DNA of 64,000 nt from an uncultured Pelagibacteraceae bacterium (GCA_902630065.1 CACOTF010000001.1:245680-309679), one strand, 5' to 3'. Shown: positions 34,055-43,897, counted from the first letter of the stretch. A program made the numbers and translations. Notes: a model not told the origin generated them from the sequence alone.

Positions 34055-35488
34055 ATGCTAGATAAAAAAAAATTTTATATCAATGGCAAATGGGTTGAGC
34101 CAGTAAACAAGAATGAATGTGAAGTTATTAATCCATCAACAGAAGAAGTTTGCGCAATTATAAGTCTTGGAAGCTATGATGATACAAATGCTGCAGTCAA
34201 AGCAGCAAAATCTGCTTTTGAGACTTGGAAAGAAACTTCAAAAGAAGAAAGGTTAAATTTATTAGAAAAATTATTAAAAATTTATAATTCTAGATGGGAT
34301 GATATGACTGATGCTATTACTACAGAGCTTGGTTGTCCTAAAGATTGGTGTTCGGCTAATCAAACATCTTCTGGTGCAGGTCATATAGAAGACTTTATAA
34401 AAAGATTAAAAGATTTTGAATTCGAGCCAGGTTTTGATAAAGGATCTACTAATCATATTGTATATGAACCAATTGGAGTTTGCGGATTAATCACACCTTG
34501 GAATTGGCCTATAAATCAAATTGCTTTAAAAGTAATTCCAGCTTTTGCTACTGGATGTACAATGGTACTTAAGCCATCTGAAATTGCACCATTATCAGGA
34601 ATGCTATTTGCAGAGATGATAGATGAAGCTGGATTTCCAGCTGGAGTATTTAATCTGGTGAATGGTGATGGGCCTGGTGTTGGAACTGACCTGTCAGGAC
34701 ATCCTGATGTTGATATGGTATCATTTACAGGATCTACTAGAGCTGGAAAATTAATTACAAAGAATGCTGCTGAAACTATAAAAAGAGTTTGTCTTGAACT
34801 TGGAGGCAAAGGTGGAAATATTGTTTTTGCTGATGCATATCCTGATGCAGTTAGAGATGGCATTAGAAACGTAATGAGTAATTCAGGTCAATCCTGTGAT
34901 GCTCCAACTAGAATGCTCGTTGAAAAATCAATTTATAAAAGAGCTGTTGAAGAAGCTGCAGATGAAGCAAATAAAATTAAAGTTGATCTTGCTTCAAAAG
35001 CTGGTGATCACATAGGACCTGTAATTTCAAAAATTCAATTTGATAAAATTCAAAGTTTAATAAATAGTGGAATTGAAGAAGGTGCTACTTTAGTAGCAGG
35101 TGGCCCTGATAAACCTGAAGACTTAAAGAAAGGTTATTTTATTAAGCCGACGGTATTCACTGATGTTAATAATAATATGAGAATTGCTAAAGAGGAAATA
35201 TTTGGACCAGTATTGTCAATCATTCCTTTTGAAAATGAAGAGGAAGCTATCCAAATTACAAATGACACAGAATATGGATTAGGAAACTATTTACAAACAG
35301 AGGATAAAGAAAAGGCAAAAAGAGTTTCAAAAAAATTAAGATCTGGAATTGTGTATGTAAATCATAAAGCAGCAGACTCTGGAACTCCTTTTGGTGGCTA
35401 TAGACAATCCGGAAATGGACGTGAGGGTGGAACCTGGGGACTGCATGAATATCTAGAGGTAAAAACTATTACTGAATGGAAAAATTAA
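34055..35488 (+). CDS. NAD(P)-dependent aldehyde dehydrogenase
   Basis: A 477-aa ALDH, same length as and closely similar to the one at 8200 (shared FYINGKWV start, TPWNWPINQ, ELGGKGGN, NSGQSCDAPTRML with catalytic Cys about 281). It heads a plus-strand operon with VOC, BHMT-like, MsrA and serine-hydrolase genes and is divergent from the EutA/DoeA-like unit across about 116 bp. Candidate substrates include aspartate semialdehyde (DoeC role), betaine aldehyde or another aminoaldehyde; none is settled by sequence. Confidence 0.85.
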   Translation: MLDKKKFYINGKWVEPVNKNECEVINPSTEEVCAIISLGSYDDTNAAVKAAKSAFETWKETSKEERLNLLEKLLKIYNSRWDDMTDAITTELGCPKDWCSANQTSSGAGHIEDFIKRLKDFEFEPGFDKGSTNHIVYEPIGVCGLITPWNWPINQIALKVIPAFATGCTMVLKPSEIAPLSGMLFAEMIDEAGFPAGVFNLVNGDGPGVGTDLSGHPDVDMVSFTGSTRAGKLITKNAAETIKRVCLELGGKGGNIVFADAYPDAVRDGIRNVMSNSGQSCDAPTRMLVEKSIYKRAVEEAADEANKIKVDLASKAGDHIGPVISKIQFDKIQSLINSGIEEGATLVAGGPDKPEDLKKGYFIKPTVFTDVNNNMRIAKEEIFGPVLSIIPFENEEEAIQITNDTEYGLGNYLQTEDKEKAKRVSKKLRSGIVYVNHKAADSGTPFGGYRQSGNGREGGTWGLHEYLEVKTITEWKN

Positions 35489-35489
35489 A

Positions 35490-35870
35490 ATGCTTGGTTA
35501 TGTGATGGTAGGAACCAATAACTTAGAAAAAGCAATAATTTTTTATGATGAAGTCTTAAAAGTTTTAAATCTAGAAAGAAATTATAAAGATGAAGTTTGC
35601 GCTGGTTACACAGAAAAAAATGGTGATGGAACTATAGAGTTTTATGTAACCAAACCTGTCAATATGAAAGAGGCAACAAATGGAAATGGAACGCAAGTTT
35701 CATTTATTACATCGTCTAGAGATATAGTTGATAAATTTCATGAGATTGGACTTAAGGCAGGTGGAAAAAGTGAAGGAGCTGGAGGTGAAAGACCAGAAGG
35801 TTCTGGAGTTTACTATTCTTATATTCGAGATCTTGATAATAATAAAATTTGTGCTTTCACAAACAATTAA
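35490..35870 (+). CDS. VOC-superfamily (glyoxalase-like) protein
   Basis: A 126-aa single-domain vicinal-oxygen-chelate protein, with the N-terminal strand-helix MLGYVMVGTNNLEKAIIFYD and the C-terminal YYSYIRDLDNNKICAF typical of glyoxalase/bleomycin-resistance-type folds. Function in this family ranges from isomerases to dioxygenases and cannot be assigned. It starts 1 bp after the ALDH stop and its TAA overlaps the ATG of the BHMT-like gene (TAATG), so it is co-translated with both. Confidence 0.75.
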   Translation: MLGYVMVGTNNLEKAIIFYDEVLKVLNLERNYKDEVCAGYTEKNGDGTIEFYVTKPVNMKEATNGNGTQVSFITSSRDIVDKFHEIGLKAGGKSEGAGGERPEGSGVYYSYIRDLDNNKICAFTNN

Positions 35871-36781
35871 TGTCTTACACTTTAATTCAAGAAAAAATCG
35901 ATCAAGGAAAAATTATTTTACTTGATGGAGGTATAGGTGCTGAGCTTGAAAAAAAAGGAGCTAAAATGGATCAAAACCTCTGGTGTGGAAAATGTTCTGT
36001 AGATAGCCCAGAATTTGTAAAAGAAGTTCATGAAAATTATATTGATGCAGGTGCTGATGTTATTACAACAAATACTTATGCTACTACTCCAATTTCTCTT
36101 AAAAAACATGGATATGAAGACTCAATTGAATTATTTAATAAACAAGCAGTTCAAATTGCAAAACAAGCAATTGATAATTCAAAAAAGAGCGTGAGTTTAG
36201 CGGGAAGTGTTTCAAGTTATGGAAGTTTTCTTAAACTTGGAACAAAGAACATGAAGCCATGTTTTAATGAGCAGATTAAAATTTTATCAAATGAGGGTGT
36301 TGATTTAATAATTTTAGAAGCAATGACGTCTCAAGCAGAAATTGTAGAGACTATGCTTGAGTGTTCTTCAAATATAAAATTACCTGTTTGGCTTTCTATT
36401 TCCTGTGTAATAGATCATAATACAAAAAATGTTACGCTTGGCTATGATGATGTTAAGAATAAAACTGAAATTTACGAGGATTTAGAAGAATCGTTAAAAA
36501 GTTTTAGTAAATTACACAATGGACCAATTTTAATTGCTCACTCAGACATTAAAACAACGAGTGCAGCTTTAGATACTGCATTAAAAAATTATAATGGAGT
36601 TATTGGTGCTTACCCTAATAAAGGCTATTACGAAAAACCAAATTGGAAGTTTGTAGATAATTTTTCACCCAATGATTATTTGGAAGTTGCAAAAAAATGG
36701 GTTAGCAAAGGTGTAAAAATTGTTGGTGGTTGTTGTGGTATAGGAGTTGAAGAGATAAAAGCTGTTTCAATTTTGAAGTAA
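35870..36781 (+). CDS. homocysteine S-methyltransferase family (BHMT-like), copy 1
   Basis: About 303 aa from the ATG at 35870, which overlaps the VOC stop (TAATG); an in-frame ATG 21 nt upstream lies inside VOC and is less likely. The N-terminal LLDGGIGAELEKKG, ITTNTYATTP and the C-terminal VGGCCGIG identify a Pfam S-methyl_trans enzyme; the CC pair plus an upstream Cys (ISCVID, about 181) bind the catalytic zinc. The family transfers methyl groups from betaine, S-methylmethionine or DMSP-type donors to homocysteine. Followed by msrA at 17 bp. Confidence 0.8.
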   Translation: MSYTLIQEKIDQGKIILLDGGIGAELEKKGAKMDQNLWCGKCSVDSPEFVKEVHENYIDAGADVITTNTYATTPISLKKHGYEDSIELFNKQAVQIAKQAIDNSKKSVSLAGSVSSYGSFLKLGTKNMKPCFNEQIKILSNEGVDLIILEAMTSQAEIVETMLECSSNIKLPVWLSISCVIDHNTKNVTLGYDDVKNKTEIYEDLEESLKSFSKLHNGPILIAHSDIKTTSAALDTALKNYNGVIGAYPNKGYYEKPNWKFVDNFSPNDYLEVAKKWVSKGVKIVGGCCGIGVEEIKAVSILK

Positions 36782-36798
36782 TAATATATTGTAAAATT

Positions 36799-37254
36799 AT
36801 GAAAACTTTTATTGGTGGTATTGGTTGTTTTTGGGACGAAACTAAATACGATGGTATAAAAGGAATATTATCTACCGAATGTGGTTATTGCGGAGGTGAT
36901 GATCCTAATGTTACTTACAAAGCAGTTTGTGGTGGGGATACAGGTCACATAGAAGTAGTTAAAGTTCAATATGATGAAAATATTTTAAGCTATGAAGATA
37001 TGGTCAGATTATTTTTTAAACTCCATGACTCAACTCAAAAAAATAGACAAGGAACTTATGTAGGAATTCAATATCGCTCTGAGATATTTTATAATAATGA
37101 TAATGAAAAAAATACAGCAGAGAAAATTTTAAAAGAGATTAATGAGAAATTAGATGGAAAAGTTACTACAAAGATTTCCAAAGAAAAAAATTATTGTAAA
37201 GCAGAAGGCTATCATCAAAAGTACGAGAAAAATAAATCTCTTAAGTTTGGATAA
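36799..37254 (+). CDS. msrA: peptide-methionine (S)-S-oxide reductase MsrA
   Basis: A 151-aa MsrA. The catalytic Cys10 sits in GIGCFWDETKYD, and other family landmarks are GYCGGDDPNVTYKAVCGGDTG-type sequence (about 33-53), HDSTQKNRQGTYVGIQYRS and AEGYHQKY. It repairs oxidised methionine in proteins or free Met sulfoxide. Placement right after a methionine-forming BHMT-like gene is thematically consistent. Soluble, cytoplasmic. Confidence 0.92.
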   Translation: MKTFIGGIGCFWDETKYDGIKGILSTECGYCGGDDPNVTYKAVCGGDTGHIEVVKVQYDENILSYEDMVRLFFKLHDSTQKNRQGTYVGIQYRSEIFYNNDNEKNTAEKILKEINEKLDGKVTTKISKEKNYCKAEGYHQKYEKNKSLKFG

Positions 37255-37265
37255 AAAGTACTAAT

Positions 37266-38423
37266 TTGAAAAAAATTATTTCAGAAAAAAATCCAGAATT
37301 AGTTACAAGAAAAGATAATAAAGCTCAATGGAATCTCCCAAATAAAAGGAGGTTGGGTTTTAGAAATTTATATAAAATTAATAGATATGGAATATACCTT
37401 AGATCAGATTTTGTTTTAAAATTAAAAAAAAAAATTAGTAAGAGAATTGGTAAATTATCTTCTGTAAAAAAGGTAACTAAAAATAAAGCTTTTTGCTCTT
37501 TAATAGTTGGTAAAGATCAGGATATTTTATTCGAGCAGTACGCAAAAGACTTTTCTACAAATCAGCCTCAAACAATTATGTCAATTACAAAAATGTTTAT
37601 ACATTTATTTGTGGGAGAGCTGATAGACAGAAAACTAATTAACTTAAATAAGAAAATTTCATTTTACTTGCCAAAAATTGGCAGTGGTTATGCAAATGCA
37701 AAAGTAAAAGACGTTTTAGACATGAACATTGTAAATCTATATAGCGAAGATTATACAAAAGCTTATTCGTCTTCATTTTTACATGAGCCTGTGGGAGGAT
37801 GGAGACTGCCGATTAAAGGCAAAAACATTCAAAGCCAGGAACAATATTTAAATTCAATTAAATCTTTAAAAAGCAGAGATTTAAAAAATTATACCGATCT
37901 GGCACATTATAAATCAGCTAATACCGATGTTATTGGACTAATTGTAGAAAAAGTAAGTAAAAAAAGTTTAAGACAATGGCTGTTGGAAACAGTTGAAGCA
38001 ACAGGATTTGAAGAAGGATTGTATATAGGAACAGATAGATTTGGAACACCGTGGATGTCTGGAGGTGGAAGTTTAATTACAAGAGATTTTTTAAGAATGG
38101 GTTTACTTTTTTCTAGGTTTGGAAAAGGTATAAATGGAAAAAATATTGGTTCTAAAACTTTTTTGAGTAAAACTATTAATAGTGAGGGACCCAAATACAT
38201 TCAATTATCTAAAGATAAATTTGTCTATTATGTTAATTCATTAATGAAATGCGGCAACTGGATTGGTCACTCTGGGTATGGAGGCCAATTTTTAGGAATA
38301 AATTTGAAAACAAAAGTTGTTGCTGCGTTTTTTTCTGTCTTAGAGACTAAATCTGCAACAAATGAAAAATATAAAAAAGATATGGTAAATATGATAGACC
38401 AAATAATTAGTAAAGATTACTAA
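37266..38423 (+). CDS. serine hydrolase, beta-lactamase class C family
   Basis: A 385-aa protein starting at a TTG codon 11 bp after msrA; no in-frame ATG precedes the conserved part. The SxxK nucleophile motif is SITK at 106-109, a YxN-like segment (HYKSANTD) follows near 215, and a late HSGYGGQ provides the third active-site motif. Such enzymes are esterases, amidases or D-amino-acid peptidases. No signal peptide is visible at the chosen start, so a cytoplasmic role is likely. Its stop is one base from the convergent BHMT-like gene end. Confidence 0.78.
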   Translation: MKKIISEKNPELVTRKDNKAQWNLPNKRRLGFRNLYKINRYGIYLRSDFVLKLKKKISKRIGKLSSVKKVTKNKAFCSLIVGKDQDILFEQYAKDFSTNQPQTIMSITKMFIHLFVGELIDRKLINLNKKISFYLPKIGSGYANAKVKDVLDMNIVNLYSEDYTKAYSSSFLHEPVGGWRLPIKGKNIQSQEQYLNSIKSLKSRDLKNYTDLAHYKSANTDVIGLIVEKVSKKSLRQWLLETVEATGFEEGLYIGTDRFGTPWMSGGGSLITRDFLRMGLLFSRFGKGINGKNIGSKTFLSKTINSEGPKYIQLSKDKFVYYVNSLMKCGNWIGHSGYGGQFLGINLKTKVVAAFFSVLETKSATNEKYKKDMVNMIDQIISKDY

Positions 38424-38424
38424 T

Positions 38425-39408
38425 TTAAGAAAATTTTGTTATCAAGGATTTTAAATGTTTATCTGTGACGCCACAACAACCCCCAATAATTTTTACCTGA
38501 TCGTCTATTAACTCAGAACACTTATCAACAAATTCAATTTCATTTTCAGTTATTAATGCTTGCATAGTACTCGTGTCAAATTTATGAATTTCTGGATAGA
38601 ACATAATTGGCCCATTCCAATTTGATTTTAAAACTTTCATTCCCTCTTTTGTATCAATAAACCAACTATGCATAATGCCATAAACATCTCCACCGATAGA
38701 TTTGAGTGAATTAATTATTTCAGCGAAATTTATAATTTTATCTTCAGGAAGGAATTTTGGCTCATCAGGATATTTTAAAGGGTCATATATAATAGATCTC
38801 TCTTTTTCAGCTCTAAAATTTCTACCTACGACTGTTTCATCAAACTTACTTATGCAGCAACTTAATCCAACCCAGACAGGTAAACCTGTTTCTAAAGCAG
38901 CATTTAACAAAATTTTAGCATGGTCAATATCTAAAAGCATTTCAAGAATAAGCACTTCGACTCCCTCTTCTTTTAATACCTTCGCTTGTTCTTTATAATT
39001 TTTTTCTTCTTTTGCAAATGATGGTACAAATTTTGTGTCAGGTCTAAATTCATTTTCAGCCAAAGCTAAATATGTTGACATGCTTCCAGCAATTTTAATT
39101 TTTTTTCCAGAATTTTTGATTGCTTGTCTTGCTAACTTAACTGTATCAATGTTAATTTTTATAGTCTGATCTCCTAAATTTGAAGGCTCAAGACAATGCC
39201 TTGCAGTTCCAAAAGTATTTGTTGTTATCATATCACATCCGGCGTTTATATGACTCTCGTGTACTTTGATTACTATTTCTGGTGAGAAAACATTTGCTAA
39301 ACCAGAAAAAGCTGGTCCCATAGTTCCACCAAGTCTCTGAATTTCTGAACCTGTTCCGCCATCTAAGAAGACTTTTTTTTTTGATTTCAATAATTCATTA
39401 ATATCCAT
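38425..39408 (-). CDS. homocysteine S-methyltransferase family (BHMT-like), copy 2
   Basis: A 327-aa S-methyl_trans enzyme with FLDGGTGSEIQRLGG (about 14-28), ITTNTFGTARH, GLSCCIS (about 183) and the C-terminal zinc motif IGGCCGV. It differs from copy 1 by a longer middle section (RAEKERSIIYDPLKYPDEPK) and is clearly a separate branch. It would methylate homocysteine, or act on a related thiol, from an unidentified methyl donor. Its ATG overlaps the stop of the EamA transporter gene (TAATG). Last gene of the Fe-ADH/amidase/EamA unit. Confidence 0.8.
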   Translation of the reverse strand: MDINELLKSKKKVFLDGGTGSEIQRLGGTMGPAFSGLANVFSPEIVIKVHESHINAGCDMITTNTFGTARHCLEPSNLGDQTIKINIDTVKLARQAIKNSGKKIKIAGSMSTYLALAENEFRPDTKFVPSFAKEEKNYKEQAKVLKEEGVEVLILEMLLDIDHAKILLNAALETGLPVWVGLSCCISKFDETVVGRNFRAEKERSIIYDPLKYPDEPKFLPEDKIINFAEIINSLKSIGGDVYGIMHSWFIDTKEGMKVLKSNWNGPIMFYPEIHKFDTSTMQALITENEIEFVDKCSELIDDQVKIIGGCCGVTDKHLKSLITKFS

Positions 39409-40310
39409 TATACTAATTTCTTCTCTGACTTTGGAACATACACAACTTCAATTACACCACCAAGAATTATTAGAATACTTCCTAGTGTTTCTCTCCAACC
39501 AAAAGGCTCATTTGTTAAAATACTAGCACTAACAACACCAACAATTATTTCAGCTAAAAATAAAATAGATGATAAGCCGGCTCCTAATTTACTTGGAGCC
39601 CAAAAGATTATTACCCCTGTAGGAATAAAATAAAATATCGAAATAAGTAATAAAAAAGTGGACATCGACATGATAACCTCCACTGATGGAACTGGTCCTA
39701 AATAATCTACTAAGAATAACCCAATAGGTATACTGGCTAAACCTCCATAAAAAAAAAATGTGAATATAATTGGAAAGACGCCATCGGTTTTAATTATTTC
39801 CATTCTAATTAAACCAGCACCAAATAGTGCACCTCCAGCAAGAGCCAACCAATCCCCTGCATTTTGAGGTAATGGGATTATATTTTCTTGACTGAATACA
39901 ATCCATAAACCTCCTAGTGCCAAACCTAATGTGATTACCCTCTTCCAACCAAATTTCTTTTTTAAAAATATAATTTCAAATATTGTTGTCCAAACAGGTA
40001 TCATGTAAAACATGATTAATGCTTTAACTACATCAGTAAGAAGAAAGCTAAGAGCATAACAAACAAATCCACTTCCAACAAAAAAACCAGTCAGAGGAAA
40101 TTCCAATCCAATAGACTTTCCTTTTATAACTCTCCAAATTGCGACTGGTGATAATATTAATATTCCAACCGCCATTTGGGATATTGTTCCCCAGCCACCA
40201 GTCAAACCTCCATCTTCTAGTATTCTTTGAGGTAGCCAATAAATTCCCCATGAACCAGCAGCAATAGCTAATGCAAATGAAATTTTAAAATGATGAGGGT
40301 GTCTGGTCAT
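39408..40310 (-). CDS. EamA/DMT-family transporter
   Basis: A 300-aa inner-membrane protein with ten hydrophobic helices in two EamA repeats; the conserved LSSILFLAEIIVGVVSASILTN-type end of the second repeat (here shortened) and GSILIILGGVIEVVY are visible. Family members export or import amino acids, nucleosides and other metabolites. Located 2 bp after the amidase gene and overlapping the BHMT-like gene by one base, so its solute may be linked to that unit. Confidence 0.85.
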   Translation of the reverse strand: MTRHPHHFKISFALAIAAGSWGIYWLPQRILEDGGLTGGWGTISQMAVGILILSPVAIWRVIKGKSIGLEFPLTGFFVGSGFVCYALSFLLTDVVKALIMFYMIPVWTTIFEIIFLKKKFGWKRVITLGLALGGLWIVFSQENIIPLPQNAGDWLALAGGALFGAGLIRMEIIKTDGVFPIIFTFFFYGGLASIPIGLFLVDYLGPVPSVEVIMSMSTFLLLISIFYFIPTGVIIFWAPSKLGAGLSSILFLAEIIVGVVSASILTNEPFGWRETLGSILIILGGVIEVVYVPKSEKKLV

Positions 40311-40312
40311 TA

Positions 40313-41725
40313 TTATTGCATTAATTTTGGTTTAAATTTTGAAAAGTTAAAAATTTCTTCATAAGATTTGGCAAAGTTAATTACTTTATTATCTTCTTTA
40401 ACATTTGCTATAATCTGCATTCCCATTGGTAGCCCTTTATTATTAAAACCTACTGGAATAGATATAGTTGGCAAACCAAGCAAACTTGATAATGTATAGA
40501 CTTCCATATATCTATGATAAGTGTCAATTTTATTATTATTGATAAATTCTGGATTATTTAAGTCCTTTTCAAACGGAAATAATTGAGCCGAAGGTAATGC
40601 TAAAAAATCATAATGTTTAAATAGGTTTTGAATTTTATCCATATATTTATTTCTTATTTCTATTGCTTTTAAAACATCGTTTGTTTCAATGCTTTTCCCT
40701 TTTTTATATTCCCAATATGCTTGGGAAGGTAATTCATTTAAATTTTTTAAATTATATAACAAGAAGTTTTCATATAATGTTTTGGCTCTTAATGTTGTCC
40801 ATGAGTACCATAATTCTTTTGAATTAATTTTAGTTTTTAAATCCTCAACATTTATATAGTTCGATTGTAATTTTTTTAAAATATTTTCACATAAGTCGAT
40901 TATTCCATCTTCATAACTATATTGCTCATTTAGATCAATGCACCATCCAATTTTTAAATTTGAAAGTTTTTTAATATTTATATCTTTAATATCAAAAGAT
41001 AATTTATCCTTTACATTTTTCCCTTTTAAATAGTTAAATAAAAATTCCATGTCATTAGGGGTCCTAGCAAAACATCCAGTTGTAGACATTAAAGGAAAAT
41101 CTTTTAAATTTTTAATTTCAAATCTATCTTCTGCAATCGCACCAGGTGTTGGTCTTAATCCATAGATATTTGCAAAAGCTGCAGGGTTTCTACAAGATCC
41201 CATCATATCTGTACCATCTGCAAAAGGAATTAAATTTGCCGCAACAGCTACTGCTGCACCACCAGAAGACCCTCCTGCTGACTTACTATAATCGTAAACA
41301 TTTGAAGTTGCTCCATAAACTCTGTTAGTAGTATGACAACCGACAGCAAATTCAGAGAGATTTGTTTTACCAATTAAAATTGTGTTTTTTCTTAAATTAT
41401 CTACTAAAAAAGAATCCTTTTTTGGGATATTTTTTAATAACTCTTTATATCCATAACATGTTACCTCATTTTTAATATCGAATAATTCTTTAACAGCAAT
41501 TGGAAGACCATAAATATCATCTTTGTCATTATCACTATTAAAATTTTCATCTTTTAATTTTGCTTCTTCAGTAATTTTCGTCTCATCTATGTGTGAAATA
41601 ATAGCATTTAATTTTGGGTTGAATTTTTTTATTCTATCTAAATAGAAATTTACTACCTCTGCTATTTTAATTTCTCTATTTTTAATTTTTGAAATTATTT
41701 GTTGGACTGAAAAATTCTCAAGCAC
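40313..41725 (-). CDS. amidase-signature enzyme
   Basis: A 470-aa amidase-signature family protein. The Ser-cisSer-Lys triad is evident: Lys in PIAVKELFD (about 79), cis-Ser and nucleophile Ser in the SAGGSSGGAAVAVAA segment (about 150-175). The DGTDMMGSCRNPAAF stretch follows. It hydrolyses an amide or the GatA-like glutaminyl bond; being a single gene without gatB or gatC, a catabolic amidase is more likely. Lies between Fe-ADH (10 bp) and EamA (2 bp). Confidence 0.85.
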   Translation of the reverse strand: MLENFSVQQIISKIKNREIKIAEVVNFYLDRIKKFNPKLNAIISHIDETKITEEAKLKDENFNSDNDKDDIYGLPIAVKELFDIKNEVTCYGYKELLKNIPKKDSFLVDNLRKNTILIGKTNLSEFAVGCHTTNRVYGATSNVYDYSKSAGGSSGGAAVAVAANLIPFADGTDMMGSCRNPAAFANIYGLRPTPGAIAEDRFEIKNLKDFPLMSTTGCFARTPNDMEFLFNYLKGKNVKDKLSFDIKDINIKKLSNLKIGWCIDLNEQYSYEDGIIDLCENILKKLQSNYINVEDLKTKINSKELWYSWTTLRAKTLYENFLLYNLKNLNELPSQAYWEYKKGKSIETNDVLKAIEIRNKYMDKIQNLFKHYDFLALPSAQLFPFEKDLNNPEFINNNKIDTYHRYMEVYTLSSLLGLPTISIPVGFNNKGLPMGMQIIANVKEDNKVINFAKSYEEIFNFSKFKPKLMQ

Positions 41726-41735
41726 TTAATTAAAC

Positions 41736-42926
41736 CTATCTTGCTTGTCTAATACTCTCTAAAACTAAAGTCTTGACCTCATCTAACGATGCCTTTTTAG
41801 GATTTTGTCCATATGCTTGGTCTAGCATTGATTTCTTTGCTATTCTTTCTTGGCAATCTTCTGGCACTCCCAACTCATTTAATCCTTTAGGGATTTTCAA
41901 TCTATCCAGAATTATATTTAAGTTGTCTTGAAAACTTTCAATTGAATGGTTTTCAAATTGCATTGCCTCTGACATTCTTTTTACTTTTTCTTCTAATCCA
42001 GGCAAATTATATTTCATGACTGCGGGTAGTATAATTGCATTAGTTAATCCATGATGAGTATTATATTCAGCTCCAACCATATGTGAAATTGCATGAACTA
42101 AACCTAAGCCTTTTAAGAAGGCTATTCCACCCAAATAAGATCCAATAATCATTCCTCCTCTAGCTAATAGATTTTCTGGTTCTTCCACAGCTGCATAAAG
42201 TGATTTTGAAATTAAATTTAAACTTTCCAATGCAGAACCATCACAAAGTGGATGAAACATAGGAACACTATAACCTTCGATTGCATGTATCATTGCATCT
42301 ATACCAGTCCAGGCAGTAAGATTAGCTGGTAATTTTAAAGTAAGCTCTGGATCTACTAAGGCTAAACAAGGTCGGGCATCTGGATGCCATAAACAAAACT
42401 TCATTCCTTTTTCAAGATGAGTGACCATGGCAGTAACTTCTGTTTCAGCGCCAGTTCCTGCTGTAGTTGGAATAGTAATTATTTTTGGAAAAGGATTTTC
42501 CATAGTTAATTTTGGTGGCTCTTTTTCAAATTCAAAATCCCATAATGGTACGCCGCTATCAACAGTAAGAGAAATTGCTTTTCCTCCATCCATAGCGCTT
42601 CCACCACCTATTGCAATTATTGCATCATGGTTACCTTCACGAAATTTTTTACATCCAGAATCTATTTCATCATCTCTAGGGTTTGGAGATATATTTGAAT
42701 AAATATCTGATTTGATTTTTGAATCGTTAAGTAAATTTTGTAAATCACTTATAAATGGTAGATTTAAACTACCACTATCAGTAACGATCAATGCATTATT
42801 TATTTTAAAATTTTTACAAAACTTTCCAATTTCTTTAAATCTTCCAGGTCCATATGCTGTAAAAGTTGGAAATGTCCAATCCTGATTATTTAATAAAAAT
42901 TCTTCATTAAGCTTAAAATTTTGCAT
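41736..42926 (-). CDS. iron-containing alcohol dehydrogenase
   Basis: A 396-aa Fe-ADH (type III) protein. Landmarks are the N-terminal FTAYGPGRFKEIG, the NAD-binding GGGSAMDGGKAI (about 108-119), TIPTTAGTGAETE and the metal-binding His cluster in HAISHMVGAEYNTHHGLTNA (about 279-298). It interconverts alcohols and aldehydes or ketones. First gene of the minus-strand unit; start supported by a 38-bp divergent gap to the EamA gene at 42965. Confidence 0.9.
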   Translation of the reverse strand: MQNFKLNEEFLLNNQDWTFPTFTAYGPGRFKEIGKFCKNFKINNALIVTDSGSLNLPFISDLQNLLNDSKIKSDIYSNISPNPRDDEIDSGCKKFREGNHDAIIAIGGGSAMDGGKAISLTVDSGVPLWDFEFEKEPPKLTMENPFPKIITIPTTAGTGAETEVTAMVTHLEKGMKFCLWHPDARPCLALVDPELTLKLPANLTAWTGIDAMIHAIEGYSVPMFHPLCDGSALESLNLISKSLYAAVEEPENLLARGGMIIGSYLGGIAFLKGLGLVHAISHMVGAEYNTHHGLTNAIILPAVMKYNLPGLEEKVKRMSEAMQFENHSIESFQDNLNIILDRLKIPKGLNELGVPEDCQERIAKKSMLDQAYGQNPKKASLDEVKTLVLESIRQAR

Positions 42927-42964
42927 AATATTTTAAAAACTTATACTAATTTCAATATTATTAA

Positions 42965-43897
42965 ATGAAAATTTCATCTGAAAAAGTAGATCTAAAAAAA
43001 ACATATTTAGCCGTAGCAACAATGCTATTAGCAATTTTGTGTATAGATCTTTACATGGTTATTATTAAATTTTTGGGTGATGAGTATTCAATAATTCAAT
43101 TAACTTTATTTAGAAATGTTGCAGCTGTTATACCTTTATTACTATTGATTTTATTCACAAATGAATTCTCATCAATATTTAAAAAAATAGGTAATAAGTT
43201 TTTGATATTGAGTTGTTTGAGAGGAATATGTTTTCTTTCTATGAATGTATTTATTTTTATCTCAGTAGTAAATCTAGAGTTTGCAACGGCAATGACACTA
43301 ACCTTCTCATCACCTTTCTTCATAGTAATACTATCAATAATTTTGTTGAGTGAAAAAATTGGTATTTATAGATGGTCAGCTGTTGCAATTGGTTTTGTTG
43401 GTGTAGTTATGATAATGAAACCAACAAGTGAAATTTTTAGTTTTTACTCAATCTTTCCAATTCTTACTGCTATAGCATGGGCTTTTTCTGTAATAATTTT
43501 AAAATTTATTAAAGGCAATCATTCAACCGCAAAAATTCAGTTATACACATTAATATTTAATGTTATTGGTGGTTTAATATTATTTTTTGTAACAACAGGA
43601 CATGTTGAAATTAAAAATTTAAAAGACTTTATTTTGATGACAATGACTGGAATTTTAGGTGGTACAGCGGCAATATTATTTATTTATTCTTACCGCTTAA
43701 TTTCAGCAAGTAAAATAGCTTCTTTTGAATATCTAGGTATTCCTTCTTCATTTATTTTAGGATGGATTTTTTTTAATGAGGCACCCTGGAGCCAGTTATT
43801 CCCAGGAGTATTTGTAATTATTTTTGCTGGTATGATAATTATTTGGAGAGACAATGTAAAACCAAAGTCAATAAAAGGTAACAAACAAATTTATTGA
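42965..43897 (+). CDS. EamA/DMT-family transporter
   Basis: A 310-aa membrane protein with ten helices and the two EamA repeats (ATAMTLTFSSPFFIVILSII, RWSAVAIGFVGVVMIMKP). It is more like the EamA gene at 58441 than the one at 39408. Substrate unknown. Monocistronic; its last 7 bases overlap the convergent proV gene. Confidence 0.85.
   Translation: MKISSEKVDLKKTYLAVATMLLAILCIDLYMVIIKFLGDEYSIIQLTLFRNVAAVIPLLLLILFTNEFSSIFKKIGNKFLILSCLRGICFLSMNVFIFISVVNLEFATAMTLTFSSPFFIVILSIILLSEKIGIYRWSAVAIGFVGVVMIMKPTSEIFSFYSIFPILTAIAWAFSVIILKFIKGNHSTAKIQLYTLIFNVIGGLILFFVTTGHVEIKNLKDFILMTMTGILGGTAAILFIYSYRLISASKIASFEYLGIPSSFILGWIFFNEAPWSQLFPGVFVIIFAGMIIIWRDNVKPKSIKGNKQIY

Noticed and set aside
34516..34863. 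115-aa minus-strand ORF
   Set aside because: Antisense shadow of the ALDH at 34055-35488, with no start signal or family features.
35849..35869. Upstream ATG of BHMT-like copy 1
   Set aside because: Lies inside the VOC gene; the ATG at 35870 makes the usual TAATG coupling.
35760..36781. SAM-II or SAM-V riboswitch before a bhmT-type gene, known in SAR11
   Set aside because: Both BHMT-like genes start within TAATG overlaps with an upstream gene, so there is no leader to hold such a riboswitch.
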